64,000 nt of DNA from Hydractinia symbiolongicarpus (Eukaryota; Cnidaria; Hydrozoa; Anthoathecata; Hydractiniidae): the NCBI RefSeq assembly GCF_029227915.1, contig NC_079878.1:12464001-12528000 (forward strand). Direction: 5' to 3'. Positions within the stretch are counted from its first letter, which is position 1, and every line of letters begins with the position of its first letter. Below the pieces are notes generated by a model, which was not told the DNA's origin, ran no database searches, and was given only the letters and a program-made list of their open reading frames with translations. Below are positions 1 through 10,169 of the stretch, in pieces. The position numbers and the translations under genes were made by a program.

Positions 1-770
1 TATTGTATCATGCATGAATTATCAATCGCGTGCCTTATTCAGAAAAAAGGTAGTTGGTTGAGCTCTTGTTTTTATTTTATTTCTAAGCTGTTTAAATTGT
101 TAGAAACGACTAGCTAACATGATTTTTGTGTTTTATTTCCCGATCTGATGCTGTTGGCTTAGCTACCACTGGCTAAAAAGTAAAAGTTGCCAAATAGAGT
201 TGACTGCATCAGAATTTTTAAATAATTTTTTTATATATATATACTAAATGCAGTTAAGTAGTTAGCTATCCCCTTGCTGTCATATAAACTTTACCAAAAG
301 TCAAAGGTTCATTAGTGCGACATAGTTTACCTGTACTAAAGCCAGGTGTTAACAACGGAATGTTTTCTGGGGGGGGGGGGGTTAAACCGAGGCTATAATA
401 AAATAAGGTTTTTTTGGAAAAGGTTATTGCTCCTATACGAATGTGGGACATGGTGTGTATATATAGCTGTGCACGAGTGCTCAGCTTAGTGTCACAAATA
501 ATTTGTAAACGTTCACAGGAAGTTATTCCACAAAATAAAATAATAACTGATTGTTTTCACTATGATCAAGAATAACAAAACAACGAGTTGTAAGCTGTGT
601 TTTTTCTGCTAAAGTTGTCGGGAAATCATTTTTTGAAAAATATATTAACCTGAAACCCCATAATATTATGTGCGCTTCACTCAATTTACAACGTACTGCA
701 TACCTGTACTAAAGCGATTTATCTGAATATCTGGCACAGTTTACGGTTCTTATTATAGTTGTTCAACTGG
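1..770 (+). repeat. Interspersed repeat R1, copy A
   Basis: Non-coding repeat, entering from beyond the left edge. It shares ordered blocks with 24770-25690 and 33060-34200: a block with 'agctac', a block 'ctaaatgcagttaagtag', a block 'gtttacctgtactaa', a block 'ttgaaaaatatattaacc' at about 635, and a block 'ggcacagtttacggttctta' at about 732. A 12-base G run lies at 369-381. No protein domain is seen, so it may be a nonautonomous element or part of a long terminal or untranslated region. Class unknown. Confidence 0.7.
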
Positions 771-1700
771 ATGTTAAAACCCTGTGCTCAGCTTGTTTTC
801 ACTCCACGTAATGTTAATCTACTCTTCCAATGTGCCGTGAAATTTTAAATGAAGTTTTAGGTAAATTATGTAACAATTGGAAAACAGCAAATTATAGGCT
901 ATGTAATCTAATTCGGCTAATTATATCCTAAGTCATGTTGATACCCTAATTTAAGATGTGAACAAGAAGCCCTTGAAAACGGAGAATTATGGGGTAAAAA
1001 GAGAATTATGGGGTAAATAAATGACTGGGAAACCCAATTCTCAATTATTATTGTAACTAACCTGCAATATTAAAATACCACTCAAGAAAAAAAATATAGA
1101 AATTTTACATAGCTATATGAAGTATTTTACAGTTAAAACTTACTGGATACTTTTAAAAATGATATGCAAATCTTGTATGTATAAACTTGGCAATTCGAAT
1201 ATAATAACTTCTGAACAAGATCAATTTGAAAGAATGAAGTAGTTCATTGTTAATTAATTCAGCAATAAATACATGTTAGCATTTGAATATTTTAGTATTT
1301 AGGCCTCCAAAATTCATTCTCTTGGAACATGGTTTGATAACAGGTGATCTGAAAAAGAAAGTATGTTTTAAAAATAAGAAACAAGAATACAATTTTACCA
1401 TAAACTGTATTAAAACCAGGCTGTAAGTATTTTCTCTTTAACCTCTCTTAGTCTCTTTGATTTGAAAAAGGAATTTATTAAAAAGAAAAAAAAATCAAGT
1501 CCATGTGATGCACCAGGTATATTACATGTACAAATAAATGTATATATAAATTTAAGCTGGTTTTGTGGATTTGATAAATCGATGGTGTTTTTCGTGAGAT
1601 TTTTAAAAATCAAGTCTTTGCTAAGAAATCTTAGAAAAATATTTTGTGATACTTTGGGCGAGTTCAAGAAAGATTTTCAAACAAATTAGGCACTCAAGGA
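771..1700. other. AT-rich stretch, no gene seen
   Basis: Only short ORFs that overlap on both strands and have low-complexity composition. A small direct duplication 'gagaattatggggtaaa' occurs at about 980-1020. No recognised coding or RNA feature. Confidence 0.5.
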
Positions 1701-2620
1701 GAACTGATAATTAGCAATGTAACCAATGTACGTCTTCTGTACATTTAACAGAACACTGTGTCGTGAAAATCAATGTAAGATTTGCGTCGATAATGTGGCG
1801 GTTTAACGCTGTAGGAAATGTATGGATTCTGTTTCTAACAAAAACGTTAACCAAGATGTTATGTGTTTTTGCACATATTCTGCTAATGTGTGGATGCTCA
1901 GGAACTGAAATCTTTCTAAAAAAATGGTCGGGCAAAACAGTGCTTTAGAAGTATGGATGCTCTGTCGTGGGAATAATTGCAGCAAATATATAAATGATCG
2001 TACTCCTATAAATTTCTAACAAGATTTTGGATGCTGTGTAGATCGTATTAACTTTGCAAATGCACGGATGCTTTGCCCCTCGACACATTGTAAACAAACT
2101 GTGAATGATAGGTTTGAGACAAGTGTATGAATGCTGTGTCGTTTTCGACAAAATTTAATCATTTGCAAAAATGTTGTGCGGCTGGAATCTTTGTGAATAA
2201 TATAGGGATGCTATTTCCACCGTAGTGAAGGCATGGATCATATTTCAAGGAAATCATTACAGCAAATGTATGAATAATCGGGCTGCGTGAATTTCTAATA
2301 ATATTATGCATACTGGCATCCATCACACATTACAACGAACGAGTGAATGATCAGTGAAAAACAATCTAAGAAACGTATAGATGCTGTGTCGTTTATGACA
2401 CATGTAAAAAAGTGCGCCAAATAAAACCTTCTTAAAACAATCCGCCTACATCATGGATACTAAGTCGTTGATAGCATGGTAACAAGTGTATATTTGCTTT
2501 CACCTCTTGAAAGTTTTAATGAGCCAATGTGCGGATAGTAAGCCGTTTAACCAAATACTTTGTCTTTAAAATGATTGTAACAAACGCACGACTTCTACTG
2601 TGCAACACATTGTAATAGAC
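1700..2620. repeat. Degenerate tandem array with 'ggatgctgtgtcg' core
   Basis: A short core close to 'tatggatgctgtgtcgt' recurs every several tens of bases (about 1830, 1890, 1955, 2027, 2067, 2130, 2205, 2380). A longer unit is visible too: the block 'gcagcaaatatataaatgatcg' at about 1979 recurs as 'acagcaaatgtatgaataatcg' near 2262, each followed by 'aatttctaa', an offset of about 283. The copies are strongly diverged, so this looks like an old satellite or minisatellite. ORFs here are by-products of the repeat. Confidence 0.6.
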
Positions 2621-4080
2621 TTACAATTTAACCAGTAATTAAGCAGTAATTAAACAGTAATTAACCATCCCCTACTCTTTCAATTAACCGAACCACCTGG
2701 AAGTACATATATTAACACCCAGCCACCTTTCTGCAAAGGTTAACGAAAAAGTTACAAATAAACAATCCAAAATCACACCCATACCAACATACCAACATAA
2801 CAGCATAACGTGCGCCCAACGCACTACAGGTAAGTCAGAAGTATTCCTCTACACTTATGCCTCCTCCTATGACCACCACCAAGAATAACCAAACAAAAAA
2901 AAACTACACTCCTCCATAAAGAAGAAATTCTGTACCAAACACCTCATCTAGTACCACAGTTTTAGGCACAATTTAGCCTAGACATGCATTCCGCACTGGA
3001 TTTGAATAAACGTGTTGCTAAAAGATAAACACATACACCTAAAGGCACTATTTCCGCAACTTTAAGCAATGAATATGAACAATATTTATAGAAAACAAGG
3101 ACGGGATTTCAATGATCACAACCACAAGCATTTAAGAACGGCGTTTCTATCTAACTAACACGCAGTTGTTAATCAAACCGGTGATTGCATCATTCTACAG
3201 CGTGCAACGGTCGACACAAAATGTAAACAAGACTCTATTAATGCTAAAGCAGAGCATGAAGGATTTCGACGGACGGAATGTTGAGTTTAAAAACACATGT
3301 GAGCGTAGAAATAATTTGAATGGAAATCCGCCTTTATATTTAAAATATTAAACTGTGCTAATTTGTGATTACGTTAGCATACCCCAATTTCACTATATTT
3401 CGAACCTTCGGGTTGTTTTATAATGCGGACATTGCAGAAAGAGAAGCCAGCTAGCGCATTTTTGACAAGGGTTCGATAGCATCGCTGCCACAGTAAAAAC
3501 TCTGGGCAATGCCTAAGTGATGCGGCTTTTCGATTTCGGAAGAGAGCTAAAAAAATCCGGCGCAAAGTCTTTTAACAGCGATCGTGTGCACCACCCACGG
3601 CGAATTGGACTGGAGTCGAATCATTGTTATTGCTCATTTCACTGGATTAAAAATCGTCTATTATTTTCTCGCGTAAACGAATATCTGATGCCGTTGTGCT
3701 TTCCTGATATTACGTTATTGAAGCATGGCCCTTAGTTAAGATGAAGAAAGAACCTGCTGTTGCTTAAAATTTTCAAGCAAATCAGGAATTGAAGTAAACA
3801 AATAATTTTAAAACCAACAATTTCAAGATGACTTGAAAGAACGCTATGTTTTAGAGTGTTTTTATGTCACAATATATATTTTTTTTCTGATTGCAAAGTT
3901 TCTTATAATATAGCTGACCAGAATTTAGAGATTTTATGAAGGGATATTTACACTACAAGATATGTTTTAATCCCATACTTATTATCTCTGCTGAAGGCGA
4001 TAATCTTCCAGTCCGGGGTTCTTGTTGTGATTATTTTTACTAATACTTGTTGTACAGCTGTTAGGACATCTAGAAGATGG
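2621..4080. other. No recognised gene; locally GC-richer segment
   Basis: 2630-2665 has a short direct repeat of 'cagtaattaa'. 2660-2960 is rich in A and C on this strand. 3460-3730 is clearly richer in G and C than its surroundings and carries overlapping ORFs of about 60-70 codons on both strands, none of which I recognise. It could be an old exon or pseudogene, but no splice structure or motif supports this. Confidence 0.4.
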
Positions 4081-4239
4081 CTGAATGGCCATTTTCATCA
4101 CCCTGAGGAGCGATTAGGCCTCTTCAAACAATTTTACACCAGCCAAAATAAATCCTTATTTCGCGCCAGTTTCCCACAATGTACACGCCTGTTTTTTATT
4201 ACAGTATGTATAAAAATGTCGAAGAGCTCTGACGGAAGG

Positions 4240-4340
4240 GGAGAGGAAAAGATGTGACCACGCCGACGTTTGCTTTGAAGTGCTTTGACATTTCTAGCTT
4301 CGTTTGAGAGAAAATAAATTTGATATCCTTGGCGAAACGT
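4240..4340 (-). repeat. Left arm of a ~95-bp inverted pair
   Basis: The block with 'gatgtgaccacgccgacgtt' and 'cttcgtttgagagaaa' here is repeated in inverted orientation at 5717-5815. Both arms keep a similar open frame when read toward each other's outside (minus strand here, plus strand there), sharing a stretch ending SKRRRGHIFSS. Weaker similarity extends outward (4110-4170 against 5900-5950). The arms enclose the two zinc-finger-side exons of the SET gene. It may be a foldback element or a local inverted duplication. Confidence 0.65.
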
Positions 4341-4799
4341 ACGAAGGGCGGAGATCTGATGTTGTAAATCCGTGAATTTTTCCACGAAAACGATTGATTT
4401 CTGTGAAAATTGCAGTCATCTGTTGGTCATGGTTGGGAAAGCAAAAATTGTAAGCATGTTTAAAAAATTAAACACAAAACGTAAATACAATAAACATAAT
4501 TATGTATAGCTAACTAACTAAGAGTCGCGCACATGATATATAAAATGTCAAAAAAATCTCAAAAACAATTACAAATACGCTAGGAAGACCTTCATAACCA
4601 TATTAATAAAAAAAAAATAGTTTACAAAATGTAAAATATTCGTTTGTACATTTGTTTTACAGAATGTGTAGCCTGAAGTTGTTTTTGTAAGAAAATTTAA
4701 AAAATATATCTGCTCTGAAATATGTATTTCCTCGTGTATTTTTTCCTTAAGAATGAGCAAACAGACACTCATCTCCCCCATGTGCATTTTTTGTTTGTT

Positions 4800-5245
4800 A
4801 CTACAGTTAGCTCACGGTAACTCAAACAACCGGTAACCTGAACTTTCATCATCTCGAACTATTTTCTTGGGTCCCTGGAACTTTTGCTAATACTTTCCCA
4901 ATAACTCGAACCTCGGATAATTTAAACAATTGTTAACTCATCCGTTTTTCGTCCCCATTGATGTCAATGTGTTTGGATAACCTATCACACTTTGTATTTA
5001 AATAGATGATGCTGCCTATTAAAACAAATTTAATTTAAAAGGGACTTGCATGCCTTTTTTTATCACCAAGATTGTACCTTTCCCAGAACCTGTTCCTCTA
5101 CCTCTTGCAAAATCGCTAAAACTGGAACTGTAATGTCATTTTAGATTAAATCGACTTAACAGGAGCTTCGTTTATCTCGAGCATTCGTTAAGTCGACATA
5201 CTTTCCTTGGACCCTTGAATGTTTGAGTTACCGGGACCAACATTG
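4800..5245. mobile_element. Putative MITE with 'ggtaactcaaac' ends
   Basis: The left end (4807-4930) has repeated 'ggtaactcaaac / ctcgaac' motifs and 'cttgggtccctggaac'. The right end (5140-5240), read in reverse, has 'ggtaactcaaacattcaagg' and a matching 'gggtcca' block. Such ends, with repeated 'aactcgaac' words, resemble Tc1/mariner (pogo/Tigger)-derived MITEs. No transposase is inside. Exact ends and a TA duplication were not resolved. Confidence 0.4.
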
Positions 5246-5262
5246 TTGTTTTAGAATAATGT

Positions 5263-5484
5263 TTATGTCTCATGAAATTTAAGCGTGTGACGTCTCAACG
5301 ATGAGCTATTGCATAGCTTGCGACCACATTTACTGCAAATCATTGAAAAACCATGTCTCTTTATTTTCTGGTGGCATTCTTTTACATGCCTCTTTAAATT
5401 TTGCTTTAACGAGAAGTGTTTCTTGCAGAGTGTGCAATTTAGCATCTTCATAGAATTAACGTCAGTAGGCTTGCTGTGCGTTTC
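5263..5484 (-). CDS. SET gene last exon: two C2H2 zinc fingers
   Basis: Acceptor 'ttcttag', then ETHSKPTDVNS and two fingers: C-T-L-C ... H-V-K-E-C-H and C-S-K-C ... H-T-L-K-F-H, with stop at 5263-5265. The cysteine and histidine spacing is that of classical C2H2 fingers; the second has a CSKCGRKLC core. Confidence 0.8.
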   Translation of the reverse strand, partial: ETHSKPTDVNSMKMLNCTLCKKHFSLKQNLKRHVKECHQKIKRHGFSMICSKCGRKLCNSSSLRRHTLKFHET

Positions 5485-7371
5485 CTAAGAATTGTACAAT
5501 AAGATTAAAAACTAAACTCAATTTCAGATAGAAAATAAAATAACATGATGTATTGATATCATTGGTGTACCCAAAAGCCATACCTGTCGTTGTTGACATG
5601 ATGTATTTAATTCACTTTCTGAAGATGTGGTTGTCTTTTCCTAAAATTAAATAAATAAATTCTTCAGTGTCTTACACAAAAGTCAAACTAATGGTATAAT
5701 TAACAAAGCTTTTTTCAAGGATATCAAATTCGGTTTCTCTCAAACGAAGCTTAGACAAAGAAATGTGAAAGCATCCCATAGCAAACGTCGGCGTGGTCAC
5801 ATCTTTTCCTCTTGAATAATACTAGAATTTCTTTTTTTTCGGGTAAGTGAGGCCATTCTGGCTCAGAACAAAGGTCATGTGAGCAAAGATCAATAAAATT
5901 AACCAATCAAAAAGCGCGAAATAATTGTTTGAGACCCAGCGTAATTTTTCCCACCTTAACTATTTCAATTTCCTGGTGGTAAAAAGAATTACGCTGGGCC
6001 TCCTGGCTAAAATTCTGCATTTAAATATAATAAATTATTGCTTATAAAGCCAGTTGAGGCAACAACGATGAATTAAAATCTTTTTTGAGGTACTATTCAC
6101 TAATAACATTTTCAACAAATATAGTCCATCGTGTTGTCTTTGCTTTCTCACCAAAGCGAACTTTCGATTTTACTGTTGTTTATATATCTTGCAGAGTTCA
6201 AAAAAATACAGAAAAGTATACACGGCACGTAAATCTTATAGTTTTTTTAGGGTGACATTCGCTCAATACTACGTGTAATGGGTCCCTAATGGAAACAGAA
6301 CATGCAAATAACTAAAAACTGTCTTTATAAGACAAAAATATTGTATTTTTAAGATGCGGCGATGTGTTAAATTGCCTGATGGAAAGAAAGTCTAATGTTG
6401 CTATTATAGCACTTTTATATTTAGAACAGACCTTGTAACGCCACCAGAGATTTCTCGTATCTCCATAATTATAACGGAGTTCTTCTCCCTTTCTTATGTT
6501 TCTTTTGGCATACAATGCCAGATGAGCCTTTTTGTTGAACGTAATTTTTTTCACATAGCAGTTCCCAATTGGACAGTCATTTACAATACGACCGAGCTGA
6601 GATGAATTACTACCATCGATGCTAAAATGTCAGAAAATTTGAATTATAACATCACTGCCTGGAAATGTTAAATAAGGAGATACAAGTTGTTTTAATATAT
6701 CGTAATCATCTGTATCGACAGGATGGGTGCAGATGGATAGAAATGTATCAACTAACAGAAACAACTTTATGGAATGTTATCGATTTTTGATAAATCGGAT
6801 AAAATTAGAGAAGTACTGCAACTGCTGCAGTACAGTAAAATCAATCAAACTGTAACAATTATTTTAAATACACTTAACTTTATTATACCTGGGCTTTTTT
6901 GGGCAATGTAACCCTGGCAAGAGGGGGAGGGGATGCCAACGGCCATATATCCCGACTTACTTATGCAGAAGGGATGACACACGGCACAGTTGTGTAGTGT
7001 CCTTGTACAAAACCGTGCCAGGTAAGAAAAGTAAGACCTCCTGCTGTAAAGTACAATTTTTTCAATATTAAGGCCAAACAAAACTTAGGGGAAAGTCGCA
7101 AATTGTCAGAAAACGTGTGTGACGAAAGTTTTGACCATTCAAACAGGCCGCGGACACTTTATGTCCCTTTCATGGGTATATAAATGTTGAAATATAAAAA
7201 CATACCAGAGCTGTTTATTTTCATGTGTAAAATAGAATAGGTAACATCCTATTCCTTGCTCTGCATAGATGGCATTCCTCCTTTTTCCTTCTTTTGCTGT
7301 AATTACATCGCCGGCATATTCCAATAAAAACTGATGTTTTGAAAATGGTCTAGTAGTTAGGACACCATAGC
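5263..7371 (-). CDS. KMT5A-like SET-domain gene with C-terminal C2H2 fingers (5'-partial)
   Basis: A minus-strand gene assembled from four exons: 7371-7206, 6621-6432, 5640-5584 and 5484-5263, all with AG/GT boundaries and compatible phases. The first two exons give a SET domain like KMT5A/PR-Set7, the histone H4 lysine-20 monomethyltransferase: the order 'FLLEYAGDVI', 'KRRNAIYAEQGIGCYLFYF', then across the splice 'QLC-IDG', 'LGRIVND', 'HLALYAKRNIRKGEELRYNYGD' aligns with KMT5A. The KMT5A NHS motif region reads 'NDC' instead of 'NHS', which may weaken catalysis. A linker exon leads to two C2H2 fingers and a stop. Exons upstream of the SET start were not found. Human KMT5A ends after the SET domain, so fingers are an addition. 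Substrate is unknown; binding to DNA through the fingers is inference. Confidence 0.72.
5584..5640 (-). CDS. SET gene linker exon (57 nt)
   Basis: Bounded by 'attttag' and 'gtatgg' on the minus strand, 19 codons, phase 0 to 0, fully open. Encodes EKTTTSSESELNTSCQQRQ, a Ser/Thr-rich linker. It fits between the SET exon (phase 0 end) and the finger exon (phase 0 start). Confidence 0.65.
5717..5815 (+). repeat. Right arm of the ~95-bp inverted pair
   Basis: Inverted partner of 4240-4340: 'aaggatatcaaatt', 'ctctcaaacgaagctt' and 'aaacgtcggcgtggtcacat' are the reverse complement of blocks there, with several substitutions and small indels. It lies in the intron between the SET and finger exons. 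Confidence 0.65.
5931..6002. repeat. Short foldback (MITE-like hairpin)
   Basis: Arms 'gagacccagcgtaattttt' (from 5931) and 'aaaaagaattacgctgggcc' (to about 6000) are near-perfect reverse complements, extended by 'cccacc' and 'ggtgg' inside. About 72 bp in all, inside a SET-gene intron. No clear target duplication was found. Confidence 0.65.
6432..6621 (-). CDS. SET gene exon: C-terminal half of SET
   Basis: Acceptor 'cattttag', donor 'acaag|gtctgt'. Encodes 'IDGSNSSQLGRIVND', 'GNCYVKKITF', then 'HLALYAKRNIRKGEEL' and 'RYNYGDTRNLWWRYK'. The GEELxYxYGD block is the conserved SET end that includes the tyrosine near the active site. Confidence 0.82.
7206..7371 (-). CDS. SET gene exon: N-terminal half of SET
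   Basis: Preceded on the minus strand by 'ttgattag' and followed by 'gtatgt'. It encodes GYGVLTTRPFSKHQFLLEYA and on to the 'GCYLFYF' block. The exon ends in phase 2, TG, and the next exon supplies C, making the cysteine that KMT5A has at the matching place (YC before VDAT). Confidence 0.8.
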
Positions 7372-8379
7372 CTAATCAAAAAACACAAAATAATAAATCA
7401 TACTGAACAAATCACGAATTACCCAGTGTACAATACTTACAGGTAGAATCATTCTTAGACTAATGAGTTTAAGAATACTTTTAAAATTAATTATAAATTA
7501 AAATTAAAATAAGAATACTTATAAAATAGATGTATGGCATCGCTGTTTATATTTTCGTAGTACGAAAGAAAGCTGGATGCCTAATGAGATTATTACGCTA
7601 CTGCACACTATATGGAAAACAAAGAACGTTGAGTTACTTTTTCACAAAGAAGTAGCATAAGAATTATAAGGATTATATGCAGCTGGTGTATTCCACAAGC
7701 TACAGGTCGCAGGTGACAGGTCACTGGTCAAAATTTTAAAATGTTTTAAATAATGGCTTGATGACATTGCAAATAATTTTAGCCATTTCCAGTTGCGTGA
7801 TACAGCGCCATTACAAAACACGCAATAGAGAGAATTTTTAACACTTTTTCCCTTTATATAATTTGATTAGAGTGTATGAATATAAGCTGCATGTAAACAC
7901 CTTACGCTACTTAACACAACATCTCAGTCTCTTAACAAACTTAGTCCTCAGGTTCTTTGGAGAATTAACGCGTTCGGAGTCCTTTTGATACAACATGAGA
8001 AGAGCGTTGGGGACCCCCCGTTCGAAAAAGCATCATGTTCCCCTTGACTTAATTTAATGGATTCGTGGGCGCCACTTAAACCTTAGTGTTGAGATTGAAT
8101 TTAAAAACACGCTCTCTAAAAAACGTTTTTTTATTTGAAAAATACTACAAAATTTACACGGATAAGAAATAAAAGAGTTAAGAGTTAAATTTATATCCCA
8201 TAGAACAAGGCAAATTATCGAGTCAACCTTGTGCCCAGTAAAAAGGTATTTGTTAACCAGCGATCAAATGTAAGAATATCACATACAGACTTAAAGAAGG
8301 GGTTAAATTTTCATCTCAAACGAAACAGATGGGTAAAACAAAAAATACTAAATACTTATCAAACACTTTCATAGGTGTG
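7372..8379. other. No recognised gene
   Basis: AT-rich. Missing upstream exons of the SET gene would be expected here or further right on the minus strand. A minus-strand 'cct|gtaagt' donor at about 7440 is the only good site noticed, and the reading phase does not fit the SET exon. Simple 'aaattaaaatt' sequence at 7485-7515. Confidence 0.4.
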
Positions 8380-8415
8380 AAAAGTATCTGATAAACTGGT
8401 TTATCAGATACTTTT
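8380..8415. repeat. Perfect 17-bp palindrome with 2-nt spacer
   Basis: Arms aaaagtatctgataaac and gtttatcagatactttt, separated by tg. The same core without the partner appears at 8350 ('ctaaatacttatcaaac'). Confidence 0.9.
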
Positions 8416-8476
8416 AACAATTGCTTTTAATTTATTTTCTTATATCATAATGCGACTGTGGATAATATTGGATGAA

Positions 8477-8515
8477 ATACCAACCTTGTCCCAGGGTCTT
8501 TTTAATCTAACATAA
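8477..8515. repeat. End fragment of 'ccttgtcccagggtct' MITE family
   Basis: The word 'accaaccttgtcccagggtc' matches the ends of the MITE at 8899-8970 and of 11851-11938. The other end was not identified. Confidence 0.4.
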
Positions 8516-8889
8516 GCGCAGGTCGAATTTATGTGTTTATTATGGAAGTCGAGAAGGGACGATACACAAATGAAATTCAAAATACACAAATCTTTTTCAT
8601 AATACAGAAATAATATTTTCAAAAGAACCTTTATACACAAAGTGTTCAAAAATAATAAACAATGCTCAAGTCTTCAAATACTCTTGCAACTGTTCGGAAT
8701 TCAAACAGCAAACATGGCAGATGATATGGCCTGTTTTTGCAGCAATCGTGGAAAAAAATATATATCTTGGATTTATTTTGCTGTTTTTGTGGTAGCAGAA
8801 AAGTTTCGAATGTTGATAACAAGGAAAATAAAAAGCCTTCTTTGTCATTCAACGAATATCAAAAAGTGAAAAAAGAAGAAAGATCTCTA

Positions 8890-8979
8890 GTAGATTCGCA
8901 ACCTCGTTCCCAGGGCATTGCCACTCCGTAAAAATGGTTCAGGGGCCACAAGACCCTGGGGACGAGGTTGGTAGATTCG
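8890..8979. mobile_element. 72-bp MITE with 9-bp target duplication
   Basis: Element 8899-8970. Ends caacctcgttcccaggg and ccctggggacgaggttg are inverted with one mismatch. It is flanked on both sides by gtagattcg (8890-8898 and 8971-8979), a perfect 9-bp direct repeat. A 9-bp duplication is usual for Mutator-like elements. No coding capacity. Related ends occur at 8477, 11100-11125 and 11851-11938. Confidence 0.8.
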
Positions 8980-9254
8980 TTCCCAAAAGAAGAAAAGAGT
9001 ACTAGCATTAAAAGTATTAATCAATCTTCTGTAACGAGAAAATGCAGAAATGAAGCTAATGAATTGGCCACAATTAATGTTGGACTAATTCGGAAAATAA
9101 CAATGCCGAATTACAAATTTTTAAGAGGAAGTAAGCTACCCTAAAGGTTCAAAAATATGCTTCTGCCAAATCAGTCCTTGACTTGGCAGTAAAAAAGCAT
9201 GCAGATCATGATGAGTTTTTCTGTTCACTTGAGGACTACGTATTGTTTGTGGAA

Positions 9255-9390
9255 CAACCACGGGTTCGCCCGTCCTTTTTATACCGCATTGCGTGCTTCT
9301 CGCTATTGCGCAGCTAAGCTACCATTTTGCGTGACAGACAGACGGACGGACTGACGGACGGACAGACGTATACGGGCATTATAATATAGA
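9255..9390 (-). mobile_element. Nonautonomous Helitron-like element, 5' end at 9390
   Basis: On the minus strand it begins TCTATATTATAATGCCCGTA, preceded by A, as a Helitron would (A|TC). A 'gtccgtctgtc' run follows, then 'cgcaatgcggtataaaaagg' and 'acgggcgaacccgtgg' ending in a hairpin GTGG-TTGTT-CCAC. The same block recurs at 27626-27735. A clean CTAG end was not found here, so the 3' boundary is approximate. Confidence 0.6.
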
Positions 9391-9540
9391 TTGTAGAAAA
9401 ATTATAACTGTATAATAGATCTATTATCTGCCAGCGTTGTTGTGGCAACAATGTTATGAAATTAAATGAATTTAAAACGATATTTTAACAAATTATAAGT
9501 ATATTGTAGAAAAATTATAACTGTATAATAGAATATATTT
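9391..9540 (+). repeat. Short direct duplication
   Basis: 'attgtagaaaaattataact' followed by 'gtataatag' occurs at about 9391 and again at about 9503. Between them is AT-rich sequence. Confidence 0.6.
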
Positions 9541-9878
9541 AATGATACTATACAAGTGTATCCTGGCCTTAACTAACCTGCAATGTTAAAATACAACTCA
9601 ATAAATAAAAAATAAAATCATGAATAATTAATTAGTTCTGCTGAATATAGCTTTAGTCTACGTGCTTGAAAAATTGTAAAGAAAGAAATGACGTAACATC
9701 AAAGATGGCGCATTATAAGACGATCTTCATAGATGGCTTCCATGTGTTTTGATTTTGCGAACTAATTGCGCATGCGCAAAGTGCTGGCAGTCAAAACATT
9801 GAGCGCCTGCCAGTGAAACTCTTTACAAGTTGAGACAACGAACTATAAACATCAAACTACACAGCTAATAAAAACGAA

Positions 9879-10169
9879 ATGACTTCAAATTGTGATACAT
9901 GGCAAACATCTGAATATTTTTCTGCTTTAGAAAACATCGATAAGCAAAAGTATAAAGGAAAATTAACACTTAAAAATGGTACAATACTACCAGCCCCATA
10001 TGCATTGGTTGACTCGTCTTGGAAAGATGACATGAAGCTTTTACCAAAGATTCAATGGGGCGACTTGTATATGTACCTCAACAATACTCCAATTACTTTG
10101 CAAAATCAAAACACACGGAAGCCATCTATTACGCTACACTGCACGAGCTTAACTTTCGATAGCATATAA
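9879..10169 (+). CDS. Short ORF, possible first exon or truncated element ORF
   Basis: 96 codons from ATG to stop, with codon use and composition that look coding up to about residue 72. The segment ILPAPYALVDSSWKDDMKLL followed by 'IQWGDLYMYLNNTP' reminds me of N-termini of cnidarian and other invertebrate proteins with a SWIM or YqaJ-type region, but this is from memory and weak. After 'LNNTP' the sequence loses that character, so the gene may be truncated or an intron may be unrecognised. The preceding 170 bp has 'aagatggcg' and ends in a plausible leader ('acacagctaataaaaacgaa') before the ATG. Nothing adjacent extends it. Confidence 0.4.
   Translation: MTSNCDTWQTSEYFSALENIDKQKYKGKLTLKNGTILPAPYALVDSSWKDDMKLLPKIQWGDLYMYLNNTPITLQNQNTRKPSITLHCTSLTFDSI

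Noticed and set aside
1410-1689. ORFs on both strands
   Set aside because: Low complexity (poly-Lys/Phe), overlapping, no motif.
8642-8931. Overlapping ORFs on both strands
   Set aside because: Mutually overlapping, no motif, and the plus-strand one runs into the 72-bp MITE.
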